From assembly GCF_005484945.1 (NCBI RefSeq), contig NZ_CP034035.1, positions 2,046,001 to 2,110,000 on the forward strand: 64,000 nt of DNA, given 5' to 3'. Under the pieces are notes generated by a model that had not been told where the DNA came from, did not search any database, and worked only from the letters and a program-made list of their open reading frames with translations. The position numbers and the translations under genes were made by a program. Every line of letters begins with the position of its first letter. The first letter of the stretch is position 1. Of the stretch, positions 52,601 to 63,489 are shown one piece after another. The stretch comes from Brenneria rubrifaciens. Lineage in GTDB: Bacteria; Pseudomonadota; Gammaproteobacteria; Enterobacterales; Enterobacteriaceae.

Positions 52601-55600
52601 GCTTCTTCAGATTTCACGCCAAGATGACGCAATTGCACCTGGGCCTGCGTCCAGGCAAAGGTCTTATCCCGCTCATAGGCGCTGCGATCGTGATGTTTAT
52701 CAATCACCGCAAGCAATTCCTCACGCGATGCGGCCACTACGGTCCAAAATGCCAGACGCACCGTTTTGCCTGCGGGAATATGCACCTGCTGACGCAGTGA
52801 AAAAATGGGATCAAGCACCGTACCGGTGGTGTTTGACAGCCGCTGATGTCCCAGAATGGCATCCGCCGTCATCACGGACTGTCCCCGCCCGATAAAACGG
52901 GCGCGATCAGACTCATACTGCATTTTGCTGCCGACCGCGCCTTCCAGCACCACGAAGTGCGCCGCCCAGACGGGCGGCTCATCAGGCGTTCGCGGGCGCC
53001 GGGTGGCGATCAGGGCGCCAAACTCATCCAGATATTCGGTTTGCACAAACAGGCGAGAAAACGCGCTATGCGCGATATCGGCGCTGGCAGGGGCCAATAC
53101 AATTTCCGCGTAGGAGGTCAGCTCGATGTCTCGCCGCCGCCGTCCGCTGTTGGTTAGCGTCACCCGGCGTACTTCCCCGTCGCTTTCTCCTGACACCAGC
53201 ACATCCTGAGTGGTGGTCAGAGAGCGCTCATGCCGGATATAAGAGGCGTGGTCTTCGCCAAAAATCACCTCATAACGATGAGTCGGCCCACCAATTTTGC
53301 TGCCAATCAGACCGGATGAGACTGGCAGGTTGCCCACCGTTTCGCTCAACTGACGTTGCTCGCCCGCAGACCAGATCCGATTGCTGCGCGTATCGCGCAG
53401 CAATACAAAACTGCCCCAGGCATCCTGCGTGGTGTCTTCACGCCAACGTGTAATCGCTAATCCGCGCCATTGGCTATAGCCGGACCCCGTCGTGGTTAAC
53501 ATCACCGCGTAGCGGCCATTAGAGAGTAAATGCGTGATCGGCGCGCCAGAGGGAGACGCGGAGAAGCGCCGCACCAGTGCCGTTTCATTGCGGCTTTCCC
53601 AGCCGCCGACTTTGAGATCTTCAACCTGCTGTTCGGCGAGAGCGGCATGCACAGGCAGGCTTTCCTGCAACAGTAATTCACATGACTGAATCATGGGCTC
53701 GCGATGGAAACGCTGGCGCATATTACCGTGGTGTAACGTGTTGGCAATCGCGACCAGCGTCATTCCCTGGTGGTGCGCCATGAAACTGTAAACAATGGCG
53801 ACCTTTTCTTTCTCCGGCAGACGGGACGGGGTGAAATCAAGCGCTTCATAAAAGCCATAGCGACCGGAAGCCCCCATTGCGGCTAGATACGCATAGTTTC
53901 GGCAAGCGGCCAGCGGGTCAACCATCGTTGCCAATCCGGTGGCATAAGGCGCCACGACCAGATTATCCGCCAGTCCGCGCTTTAATCCCAAACCAGGCAC
54001 GCCAAAGTTTGAATACTGATAGGTAAAATCAATGTCCCGCGCGTTATAGGCCGACTCGGAAATGCCCCAGGGCACGGATAAGGCGCGTCCATAAGCCTGT
54101 TGTTGCGCGACGACCGCGCGCATCGTTTGTTCCAGCAAACTCCCCACTGGCGTTTGCATCACTAATGACGGCATCAAATATTCAAACATTGAACCAGACC
54201 AGGACATCAGCGCCGAACCATGAGCGGTATGAACCGCCGAACGCCCCAGCCGAAACCAGTGGCGTGTACCGACGTCCCCTTTCGCGATAGCGAACAGGCT
54301 GGCCAGCCGGGCTTCGGAGGCCAGCAGATCGTAACAACTGACGTCAAGCTGATTTTCAGACATTAAATAGCCGATCGACAGCAGCTTGCGTTCTGAATCG
54401 ATAAGAAATGCAAAGTCCATTTCCATCGCCATTTTGCGGGCGCGCTGCGCCAGCGTTTGCAGGCGTTGATTCAGCGCTTCGCGCTCAGCGGCTGAATATT
54501 GAAACTCCTGCTCATGGGCAGCCAGCATCGATTGGGTCGCATGAATCCAGAAGATCGGCTCAGGAATAGTTTCATCATCATCGGCAGGCGGCAACAGCGT
54601 ATGAACTCGTTGCAACAATTCTTCCAGTTGCGACCTGGCTTCCGGTATCAGGCGTTCCATTGACCGATGACCATGCAGCGAGTGCTTTATTTTCGCCAGC
54701 GGTCTGAATAACGCGATCTCACCCCGCGTTTCTCTATACAACGACAAAGATTCGCGGATCAAAAGCAGATGGTCGGCCAGCGGCTCGCGAATGTCCCGCG
54801 TCCCCGGTTCTTCCTGCCACAACTCGCAGGCGTTCGCCAATACGATCAGATTACCGGCCAGATTGCCGCTATCAACCGAGGACACATAGGCAGGATGCAG
54901 CGTTTGCAAATCCCGCGTGCCGTACCAGTTCAGAAAATGACCTCTAAAACGCGGCAATCGATCCATTGTCGCCAGGGTAGCGCTGAGCCGGTCGACCACG
55001 GCGGAGAGACCACACCAGCCAAAATCCCGCGCGGCGACGGCAGAGAGTAAATACAGGCCGATATTGGTTGGCGAGGTTCGGTGGGCCACCACCGGTTTGG
55101 GTCGCTCCTGAAAGTTATCCGGCGGCAGGTGATATTCATCCTCGGTGACAAAGGTTTCAAAAAAACGCCAGGTCCGTCGTGCGATTAATCGCAAGGCCCG
55201 CTTATCCGGCTCGCCGATATTTTCCTGACGCGAAACGGCGCGTTCCCGACTGACCCACTGCGCCAGCGCCGGGGCCATCAGCCACAACAGGCCGAGAGGC
55301 AACCAAAGCGGCCAGTTCTGAGGCGACACCAGCAAAGCGCCGCCAACCACGACCGCACTTAGCAGTAGACCGCCCTTCATCTGACGATAAAAACCGACTA
55401 TGGTCAGACGCGGGCTCCTTCCAGACTGGGCCGCCGTCGTCCATTCCAGCAAATGTCGCCGGGTAACGGTTAGCCGCGCAAGTGTGCGAATCAGCGCATC
55501 GAGCGCTTGCCAGCTATGATCGGCAAGAAAGGCCAGTGAGAGAAACGCCTGCATCAATGCCAGCTTGAGATCGCTATACAAATGCCGGAAAGGATGGCTT

Positions 55601-58287
55601 TGATTAAGCGGCTGTTGTCGGGTCAAGCCCCGCAGACAGCGGGCGGCCGCATCCCAGAAGGCCGGTAAACAGGCGGGAAACGCCAATACCAGCAGAACCA
55701 TAACGAAACCTTTCCATGCCAGGTCCAGCGGCAGCATCCCCCAACCGCACAACATTAATAACAGACCCGGCGCCAGCAGCGAACGGCGCAAATTATCGAT
55801 CATCTTCCAGCGCCCGACCACGGGCAAACGCACTGCCGAACCCGAGGCGCTACGCACCTGCCCCAGAATCCACGGCAACAATTGCCAGTCGCCGCGCGTC
55901 CAGCGGTGTTGCCGTTTGACGATCACGTCATAACGGGAAGGAAAGCTTTCCACCAGCTCAACATCGGAGGCCAGCCCCGCACGGGCATAGATCCCCTCAA
56001 ACAGGTCGTGACTGAGCAGGCTATTTTCAGGGATCAGGCCCTTAAGCGCCCGTTCAAACGCGTCAACGTCGTAAATGCCTTTTCCCGTGTAGGAACCTTC
56101 ACCGAACAAATCCTGATAAACATCGGATACGGCGGCTTCATAGGGGTTGATTCCGCCTGGTGCGGAGAAAATACGCTGATACAGCGATGCCTCGTGTCCC
56201 GCAGGCAGGGAGGGCGTAATGCGGGGTTGCAGTATGGCATAACCCGCGACGATATGCTGTCCGCTGCTGTCCCAGCGCGGCTGATTAAGCGGGTGAGCCA
56301 TTTTGCCAATCAGTTTCAAAGCTGCGTCACGGGGTAGACGGGTATCGGCATCCAGCGTAATCACATAGCGAACATCGGCAGGGACATGGACGGCCTGTCC
56401 GTCAATCGGGATAAAACTGGTATCCGTGGCCCCGCGTAACAACCGGTTCAGTTCATGCAGTTTTCCTCGTTTACGTTCCCAACCCATCCACACGTTTTCA
56501 CTGCTATTGAACAATCGTCGGCGGTGCAGCAGTAAAAAACGCGCGCCGGCCGGCCCTTCCCCATAGTGCTCGTTAAGCCGTTGTATGCCGAGCGATGCCA
56601 GCGTTAACAGAGGTTGATCGCCAGCAAGGGTTTCTGTTTCGGCATCCACGCCATCGGTCAACAGCGCAAACGTGATATCCCCTTGTCCGCTGGACAGGTA
56701 ATGTACTTCCAACTGTTCTATCTGTTGCAGCATGTCCTGCTCGCCGGACAGCAAGGTTGGCACCACTACCAGCGTTCGGCAAGAGGTCGGTACGCCTTGC
56801 AACAGTTCAAGCCCGGCCAACGGCGCGGCGCCAAACAGCCAGACAATCAGCCGGTTGACCCAGGCAGTGGCGATTTCAGAGAAAGGAATGACGCACAACA
56901 GGCCAATTACCAGCAGCGAGGCATTTGACACGGCGGAAGACGATAAGACAAACCCGGCGCCTGCCAGCAACAGCGCCGTGAAAAACCCAATGGCGCCGAT
57001 GTAGCTCGCCATTCCAATGCGTAGCGTAAATCGGTTAAAACGCAGCACAAATGCGGGCCGAAAGCCAATGATCGCTTCAAGCTGCGGCCTGCCTTCCGCT
57101 ATCAGGTAGTAACCGGGTTCACGTTTTCGTTCGAGGTCGTCGGACTCGGGGGTAACGGTCACCTGAAGGGCCAACTGGAGCGCTTTTTCCGCGATATCCA
57201 GTTCGCTGCACGTCGCCCGTCGGGCAAGTTGTTCAATCGCGCTGCGGTATAAATTCCGAGTGGTAAAATCCATCGCCGCGAATTCGCTGCCGGCCCGCAA
57301 ACGCGCATCCACCAGGCTGACGCTTTCAAAAAACGTCGCCCAGTCAATATCAGAAATCAACCGCATACTGGTAATGATATTGCGCACGGTGACGTTAGAG
57401 CTTCCCAGACGCTGCTGCACATGTTGCACAACGTCTTCCGTCGAGCTTCCTTGCTGTTTAAGCCGCTGTTCAAGCCATCCCAGCGCGGGCGTTGTCCTGG
57501 GATCCTGATCGCGTAACCGCTTTATCAGTTGAGCGGCAAACGTCTCTGACAACGGCTCGTTATTATCAGAAAAAAAACGATATGAAGAGATCGTGCCGGC
57601 CATAATGTCATCATCCCGTCCGGCGTCGGTATCGCCGGCGCGCAATAGGCTATTTGCCACCCGCTCCGCCTCTGCGCGGGCCTGACGGCCGACGGTCATC
57701 TCGTCGGCGAGGCGGCGCAAGTTTTCTATCAGCACAATACGCAGGGTGATGGCCACCGCCCAGAGTTCACCTATGGTCAGGGGCTGAACTTCTTGATAGG
57801 CCATGATGAAGCGGCGCAGCGCCTCGGGGTCGACATGGCTGTCAGTATGGGCGATAAACGCCCACACCAGACCAAATACCCGCGGATAACCGGCAAAAGG
57901 CCCCTGTGATAATTTAGGCAGTTGCCGGTAGTATCGTGGGGGCAGATCTTCACGGATTTCACGAATTTGCGCCGCCACCAGATGATAATTATCCAATAAC
58001 CACTCCGCCGCCGGCTCCACGTTACCGCCTCTCTCCAGTTCGTGCGCGCTGGTGCGGTAGGCCGCCAGCAAGACCTTCGCGTTATCATTTAAGCGCTGGT
58101 GTAATGAGGTCACATCAGGAGGTGACAATGTCACAGGTTGAGCCGCAGCCAGCGTGCGCCCATGTTGTTCCAGCCGTTCCATGCCGAACAATTCCCCTCT
58201 GACGGGGAGAGTGTCATTCCACGGGGGAGATGCTTGACGCAAAGTGGTTTGGCGCAAGAAGGAAAGCGCCCGGGGGAATCTATTCAT
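49642..58287 (-). CDS. ndvB: Cyclic beta-1,2-glucan synthase (Cgs/NdvB/ChvB family)
   Basis: A 2881-residue inner-membrane enzyme that makes cyclic beta-1,2-glucan from UDP-glucose for export to the periplasm. Order of parts: an N-terminal region (1-410); membrane segments near 425-490; a GT84 glycosyltransferase with DAD at 646-648 (TLDADTRLP) and RQHRWTRGDW at 792-801; further membrane segments near 825-880 and 970-1015. A region around 1050-1550 probably corresponds to the cyclising GH189-like part (YVSSVDSGNLAGNL). Two beta-sandwich regions and a C-terminal GH94 phosphorylase-type domain follow, with GGGDWNDGMNRVG at about 2558-2570 (Asp2560 and Asp2563). Brucella and Rhizobium enzymes are about 2830 residues, so this one is full length. 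No exporter gene (ndvA/chvA type) is next to it. Confidence 0.92.
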   Translation of the reverse strand: MNRFPRALSFLRQTTLRQASPPWNDTLPVRGELFGMERLEQHGRTLAAAQPVTLSPPDVTSLHQRLNDNAKVLLAAYRTSAHELERGGNVEPAAEWLLDNYHLVAAQIREIREDLPPRYYRQLPKLSQGPFAGYPRVFGLVWAFIAHTDSHVDPEALRRFIMAYQEVQPLTIGELWAVAITLRIVLIENLRRLADEMTVGRQARAEAERVANSLLRAGDTDAGRDDDIMAGTISSYRFFSDNNEPLSETFAAQLIKRLRDQDPRTTPALGWLEQRLKQQGSSTEDVVQHVQQRLGSSNVTVRNIITSMRLISDIDWATFFESVSLVDARLRAGSEFAAMDFTTRNLYRSAIEQLARRATCSELDIAEKALQLALQVTVTPESDDLERKREPGYYLIAEGRPQLEAIIGFRPAFVLRFNRFTLRIGMASYIGAIGFFTALLLAGAGFVLSSSAVSNASLLVIGLLCVIPFSEIATAWVNRLIVWLFGAAPLAGLELLQGVPTSCRTLVVVPTLLSGEQDMLQQIEQLEVHYLSSGQGDITFALLTDGVDAETETLAGDQPLLTLASLGIQRLNEHYGEGPAGARFLLLHRRRLFNSSENVWMGWERKRGKLHELNRLLRGATDTSFIPIDGQAVHVPADVRYVITLDADTRLPRDAALKLIGKMAHPLNQPRWDSSGQHIVAGYAILQPRITPSLPAGHEASLYQRIFSAPGGINPYEAAVSDVYQDLFGEGSYTGKGIYDVDAFERALKGLIPENSLLSHDLFEGIYARAGLASDVELVESFPSRYDVIVKRQHRWTRGDWQLLPWILGQVRSASGSAVRLPVVGRWKMIDNLRRSLLAPGLLLMLCGWGMLPLDLAWKGFVMVLLVLAFPACLPAFWDAAARCLRGLTRQQPLNQSHPFRHLYSDLKLALMQAFLSLAFLADHSWQALDALIRTLARLTVTRRHLLEWTTAAQSGRSPRLTIVGFYRQMKGGLLLSAVVVGGALLVSPQNWPLWLPLGLLWLMAPALAQWVSRERAVSRQENIGEPDKRALRLIARRTWRFFETFVTEDEYHLPPDNFQERPKPVVAHRTSPTNIGLYLLSAVAARDFGWCGLSAVVDRLSATLATMDRLPRFRGHFLNWYGTRDLQTLHPAYVSSVDSGNLAGNLIVLANACELWQEEPGTRDIREPLADHLLLIRESLSLYRETRGEIALFRPLAKIKHSLHGHRSMERLIPEARSQLEELLQRVHTLLPPADDDETIPEPIFWIHATQSMLAAHEQEFQYSAAEREALNQRLQTLAQRARKMAMEMDFAFLIDSERKLLSIGYLMSENQLDVSCYDLLASEARLASLFAIAKGDVGTRHWFRLGRSAVHTAHGSALMSWSGSMFEYLMPSLVMQTPVGSLLEQTMRAVVAQQQAYGRALSVPWGISESAYNARDIDFTYQYSNFGVPGLGLKRGLADNLVVAPYATGLATMVDPLAACRNYAYLAAMGASGRYGFYEALDFTPSRLPEKEKVAIVYSFMAHHQGMTLVAIANTLHHGNMRQRFHREPMIQSCELLLQESLPVHAALAEQQVEDLKVGGWESRNETALVRRFSASPSGAPITHLLSNGRYAVMLTTTGSGYSQWRGLAITRWREDTTQDAWGSFVLLRDTRSNRIWSAGEQRQLSETVGNLPVSSGLIGSKIGGPTHRYEVIFGEDHASYIRHERSLTTTQDVLVSGESDGEVRRVTLTNSGRRRRDIELTSYAEIVLAPASADIAHSAFSRLFVQTEYLDEFGALIATRRPRTPDEPPVWAAHFVVLEGAVGSKMQYESDRARFIGRGQSVMTADAILGHQRLSNTTGTVLDPIFSLRQQVHIPAGKTVRLAFWTVVAASREELLAVIDKHHDRSAYERDKTFAWTQAQVQLRHLGVKSEEAADFQRLAAPVIYTDPRFRAPSASIVDGAGQQSGLWSMSISGDLPIVLLRIDDIDDMAQVHQLLRAHEYWRMKLLNVDLVIVNERSSSYIQNLQIAIETAIRSSQSRPRLGGASTRGEVFALRADLLSKESKALLLSIARVSLTARRGPISHQLALIPPSPWEVRPVNAASPESLPDKTPRPEGLAFFNGIGGFDRQGREYVTVLDATHATPAPWINVIANPTFGFQVSAQGSGYTWAENSRENQLTPWGNDAVIDPGGEALYIRDDMSGVLWTPTRWPINDGGCYVARHGFGYSRFTHDANGIASELCQYVPLADPIKISRLRLRNTSTQVRQLTITAYAEWVLGTSRSASAPYLLSHVDDPTGAVLVENPWSGGFPGRVGFADLSGCQSSLTADRTEFLGRDGHMRSPAALVKNSPLSGNTEAGFDPCCALQTTVTIAPGEQAEVVWLIGQDAAVEPVRKLIEKYRQIDLDQVLREVEAHWDSVTGAVVVKTPDSAMDIMLNGWLLYQTLSCRIQARCGFYQASGAYGFRDQLQDGMALTFSRPQDTRQHLLRAAGRQFAEGDVQHWWLPHSGAGVRTHISDDRVWLAYATATYVQVSQDYDVLAEQVGFLEGPPVAEGEHDAFFQPTPSTQTASLFEHCARGLDQCLRLTGQNGLPLIGGGDWNDGMNRVGEGGKGESVWLGWLLIHTIERFAPLADKRDAARAVRWRAHAASVREAIERSAWDGAWYRRATFDDGTWLGSKSNDECAIDAIAQSWAVLSGAANAERAATAMASLEEYLIRRDDGLALLFTPPFDRTARDPGYIKGYPPGLRENGGQYTHAAMWSILAFATLGEGNKAAGLFALLNPINHGSTAEQIARYRVEPYVMAADVYSVAPHIGRGGWTWYTGSGGWMYRAGVEGILGIRREGSQLVLCPCIPDDWPGFEAKVTLGESHYLIKVVNDAHRCRGISRATLDEVEIPLDAKQEQIKIELIKGEHSIQLTL

Positions 58288-58548
58288 AATCGCCTTTTAG
58301 CCTAAACGCGGAAGATACGGCGGCATGTTTAAGGTAACCTCCAGAAAGCTGGCAAACCTTATTAGCGCAGGATTGTCTGCACTTGATACAGGAAATGTAT
58401 GATCAATTCGCTCGAACCGTAAAAAAAGCAGACACCGCGTCGCGATAGTGGAAATGCAGAAGTGTGTAAGTATAGTCGATAAACGTCAGTCCATTGAACG
58501 TTGTACCAAAACAAGAAAGCGGCAGAGCCGGAGAGGAAAAATATTGGA
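58288..58548. other. 261-base gap between the glucan synthase and the acyltransferase
   Basis: AT-rich DNA without a gene. It holds the glucan synthase leader, with an AAAAGG ribosome site about 7 bases before its ATG. No terminator after the acyltransferase was recognised, so read-through is possible. Confidence 0.4.
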
Positions 58549-59472
58549 TTATATATACAGGGATTGCTCACCCTTTGGTCGTGTTTTAAAACGCCGATGC
58601 AACCAAAGATATTGGTCGGACGCCCTCATAATTTCGCGCTCTATCACCTGATTCAGATAGTGAGCGGCCGACAGACTGTCATCATAGGGATAATTTTCCA
58701 GTTCAGAAGAAATAATTAGTTGATATCCTTGTCCGCCGGGTTTGCGGATCACCACCGCCGTCACCAGTTTCGGTCTGGCCAGTTTAGCAATAATGAATGT
58801 TCCATTACTGGTCGCCGCCCGTTCGACGCCTAAAAAGGGGACAAATACGCTGCCTCTCACGCCATTATCCTGATCGGGTGCAAACCAGACAACGCCGCCG
58901 CGTTTTAATGTGTGCACCATTAAGACCAGTTTTTTCCGGTCAACCAACACATTCCCCGATCTTGAACGTCCCCATTTTTGCACCAGCTCCATTATTTTAC
59001 TGTTATGAGGCCGATACATGACGGTCATCGGGTTGCAATGGCCCAAAATGCGGAAATGCAATTCCAGCGTCATGAAATGTACGCCGATAACGATAACGCC
59101 GCTTTGTTTCTTCTGCGCGGCCAGCAAATGCTCCAGGCCGGTGATCTCAATCCACTTTTTTATCCGCCGATCGGACCAGAACCATGCCATGCCCGTCTCC
59201 ATCAGGGCGATGCCAAGAGAGGAAAAATTATCTGTCAATTTATCTTCCAGCTGTTGTGCGCTGATATCGGGAAAACAAAGCATCAGGTTACGCCGGGCAA
59301 TCGCCGCACGCCTTTTTAAAAAACGCATCGACTGACGGCCTAACCAGCCTCCAAGCGCGACCAGAATGGGGTAAGGCAACTGAACCAACAGAAACAAGAC
59401 GCCCAATCCAGACCAAAGCAGCCAGTATCGGGGATGAATATAGCTCAAAAAAACTTTACAGCGATTAACCAT
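58549..59472 (-). CDS. lpxP: LpxP/LpxL-type lipid A acyltransferase
   Basis: A 307-residue inner-membrane acyltransferase that adds a secondary acyl chain to Kdo2-lipid IVA. The catalytic HX4E motif is in GVHFMTLELHF. Other family blocks are SYIHPRYWLLWSGLGVLFLL (membrane segment), TGMAWFWSD, VMYRPHNSK and WFAPDQDNG. The end IMRASDQYLWLHRRFKTRPK is closer to E. coli LpxP (cold-induced, palmitoleoyl) than to LpxL. LpxP is preferred, but LpxL cannot be excluded. It lies alone in the accessory block, upstream of the glucan synthase on the same strand. lpxM is 20 kb away. Confidence 0.85.
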   Translation of the reverse strand: MVNRCKVFLSYIHPRYWLLWSGLGVLFLLVQLPYPILVALGGWLGRQSMRFLKRRAAIARRNLMLCFPDISAQQLEDKLTDNFSSLGIALMETGMAWFWSDRRIKKWIEITGLEHLLAAQKKQSGVIVIGVHFMTLELHFRILGHCNPMTVMYRPHNSKIMELVQKWGRSRSGNVLVDRKKLVLMVHTLKRGGVVWFAPDQDNGVRGSVFVPFLGVERAATSNGTFIIAKLARPKLVTAVVIRKPGGQGYQLIISSELENYPYDDSLSAAHYLNQVIEREIMRASDQYLWLHRRFKTRPKGEQSLYI

Positions 59473-60203
59473 ATACGCTTACTCTAAATTATCCGTGCAT
59501 TCTCTTTGACAACAAAAATTTAATAACATGAGATCATTCAGGTGTGATAATCCAAATTTGTGATATTTAATCCAGTAGAGTGGCGATTCCCCCCATCCAT
59601 GTAGTTTTTCATTATGTCCAAAATGAATGTCATGCAGATGACACGCCGTGCTAAATGCCAGAGAGAATCACTCGGGTTTGAGTAAACAAAAACACTTTCA
59701 GTTCATCCTGTTATCTGCTAGCACATCCCTTGTTGGAGGTGACCTAGACTACACGACAACCTTATGAAAATAAATAACAAAACATTTCCATTATTTATTT
59801 TTCGGCAAAAAAACACAGGCCGCATTTAGGGAAAATAATCGTGATATAGCCACGAAGTCTGATTCTGTTTTATTCAGTAACGTGGGCGCATATAGGGGCA
59901 AGCAACTTTTACGGTGCGGTTGCTCAACATCCAACGGCATCAAAGATAGACAGATCTTTTACCAGATAGATGTATGGACGCAAAGTGTACGCCCTATGAT
60001 CGGCAATGGCTCTGAGCTCATTGTTATACCCGTCAATACTTCAAGTTTCAGGTGCGTCGGCTTCCTACAACTTAAATTATTGGGGTCAAACATGCCGCAC
60101 GAACCGAGTCAAATCTACACGGCTAATGATATCCAAACTTTAAGATACAAGGGTATAGTATGTAGAACTCAGTACTCATTTTTACCGATGAAGAACAAGG
60201 CTT
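59473..60203. other. 731-base non-coding region between the acyltransferase and yecE
   Basis: Long AT-rich stretch at the right border of the accessory block. It contains the acyltransferase leader, runs of A and T near 59760-59830 and the repeat remnant at 60025-60087. A 130-codon frame (59882-60274) crosses the repeat and runs into yecE, has no family and is not called. I see no gene or RNA I can name. Confidence 0.6.
60025..60087. repeat. Short palindromic intergenic repeat (copy B, internally shortened)
   Basis: One end reads TATACCCGTCAATACTTCAA followed by GTTTCAGG, and the other ACAACTTAAATTATTGGGGT. Read on the other strand it aligns at both ends with copy A at 2774-2855 (ATTTCAAGTCGCAG at one end, CTGCAACTTGA then CGGGTATA at the other). 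The middle is about 20 bases shorter. It lies in the non-coding border of the accessory block. Confidence 0.6.
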
Positions 60204-61019
60204 ATGCTGTACATTGGTCTACCGCAGTGGCAACACGCAGCCTGGAACCGTTTAGGGTTACACAATCTGGCTGATTATTCGCGCTATTTTAACTGCGTTG
60301 AAGGAAACACCACATTCTATGCCCTGCCTTCCCGCGATCTGGTGATGCGCTGGCGGGATATGACGCACGACGACTTCCGCTTCTGCTTTAAATTTCCGTC
60401 CGCCATCAGCCACCAGGCAGCCCTGCAACACTGTGAAAGCGAGGTGCTGAGTTTTTATCACAGCCTGGAACCGCTGGCCGATCGCATTGGGCAGTTATGG
60501 CTCCAGTTGCCCGCTGCGTTTAGTCCGGTACAACTCCCCGACCTGTGGCAGTTTCTCGACGCACTTCCAAAGGCATTCTGCTATGGCGTGGAGGTCAGGC
60601 ATTCGCTGTTTTTCGCCAAAGGGGATGAAGAGCGCAGTCTGAACCAGGGCTTGCAGCAACGTGGCGTCAACCGCGTCATTCTTGACAGCCGTCCCGTCCA
60701 CCACGCGGCGCCTGATAGTGTCGCAATACGGGAGGCGCAGCGTAAAAAACCGCGTCTCCCGGTCCACGCCGTGTTAACCGCGACGCAACCGCTCATTCGT
60801 TTTATCGGCAGTGAAAATGCACTGGAGAATCAGCGCTGGTTTCAGTCCTGGCTGAAAAAGCTCCCTCAGTGGTCATCCACGCGGCCGTTCCTGTTTATTC
60901 ATACCCCGGATATCGGCGACTCGCCACCGCTGGCCCAGCACCTCTGGCCTTCGCTGGCTGAGGTAATGCCGTCACTGCCTCCAATACCAGACTGGCCTCA
61001 GCAGGCATCGCTGTTTTGA
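60204..61019 (+). CDS. yecE: DUF72 family protein YecE
   Basis: A 271-residue TIM-barrel protein of unknown activity, very close to E. coli YecE. Shared blocks are MLYIGLPQWQHAAW, FNCVEGNTTFYALP, FRFCFKFPSAISHQAAL and RGVNRVILDSRPVH. Also shared are KKPRLPVHAVLTATQPLIRF and the end QQASLF. In E. coli it lies near aspS; here it marks the return to the conserved gene order after the accessory block. yecN follows. Confidence 0.93.
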   Translation: MLYIGLPQWQHAAWNRLGLHNLADYSRYFNCVEGNTTFYALPSRDLVMRWRDMTHDDFRFCFKFPSAISHQAALQHCESEVLSFYHSLEPLADRIGQLWLQLPAAFSPVQLPDLWQFLDALPKAFCYGVEVRHSLFFAKGDEERSLNQGLQQRGVNRVILDSRPVHHAAPDSVAIREAQRKKPRLPVHAVLTATQPLIRFIGSENALENQRWFQSWLKKLPQWSSTRPFLFIHTPDIGDSPPLAQHLWPSLAEVMPSLPPIPDWPQQASLF

Positions 61020-61139
61020 TCATGCATATAATTCGCAGCAACATATTTAAGATAAAAATAATTAATCTTGCAGGCGACAGTTCTAGTCGGGAAAGCTATT
61101 ATTCTGCAAGCCGTTTTTGGTTAGGTTATGGAGTTAAAA

Positions 61140-61535
61140 ATGGTAAGCGCGCTCTACGTCGTGCTCGGCGCATTGTTATTGATAAAACTGTCTCTTGATG
61201 TCGTTAAACTCAGAATGCAGTATCGCGTAGCCTATGGCGACGGCGGGTTTTATGAGCTTCAGACGGCTATCCGCATCCACGGTAACGCTGTTGAGTACAT
61301 TCCCATCGGCGCTATCCTATTGGTTCTTATGGAAATGAATGGCGCGATAGTGGCCGCGATCCATCTGTGCGGGATTCTCCTGATCGTCGGACGTTTATTT
61401 CACTATTACGGTCTGTATCACCGTGAATTCCGCTGGCGTCGTTCCGGCATGCTGGCCACCTGTGTCTCGCTGGTGCTGATGACGCTGCTCAATCTCTATT
61501 ATTTGCCCTGGGAACTTGTATTTACCCTGTATTAA
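61140..61535 (+). CDS. yecN: MAPEG family membrane protein YecN
   Basis: A 131-residue inner-membrane protein of the MAPEG family (membrane-associated proteins in eicosanoid and glutathione metabolism) with four hydrophobic segments. The signature RMQYRVAYGDGG and IRIHGNAVEYIPI match E. coli YecN. The bacterial function is unknown. The start was set at MVSALYVVLG because GGAG is 7 bases upstream. The ATG at 61128 contains that ribosome site and would add four residues. Confidence 0.92.
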   Translation: MVSALYVVLGALLLIKLSLDVVKLRMQYRVAYGDGGFYELQTAIRIHGNAVEYIPIGAILLVLMEMNGAIVAAIHLCGILLIVGRLFHYYGLYHREFRWRRSGMLATCVSLVLMTLLNLYYLPWELVFTLY

Positions 61536-63436
<1,901 letters not shown>

Positions 63437-63464
63437 TCATCTAAAAAATAAAGCGAAAGAAAAA

Positions 63465-63489
63465 AAGCCCCGGAAATACGCCGGGGCTT
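63465..63489. terminator. Bidirectional terminator between cmoB and cutC
   Basis: AAGCCCCGG and CCGGGGCTT form a 9-bp stem with a 7-base loop. An A run on the left makes it a strong rho-independent terminator for the cutC strand. Confidence 0.85.

Noticed and set aside
59882..60274. 130-codon frame before yecE
   Set aside because: It crosses the palindromic repeat remnant and runs into yecE in another frame; no family recognised.
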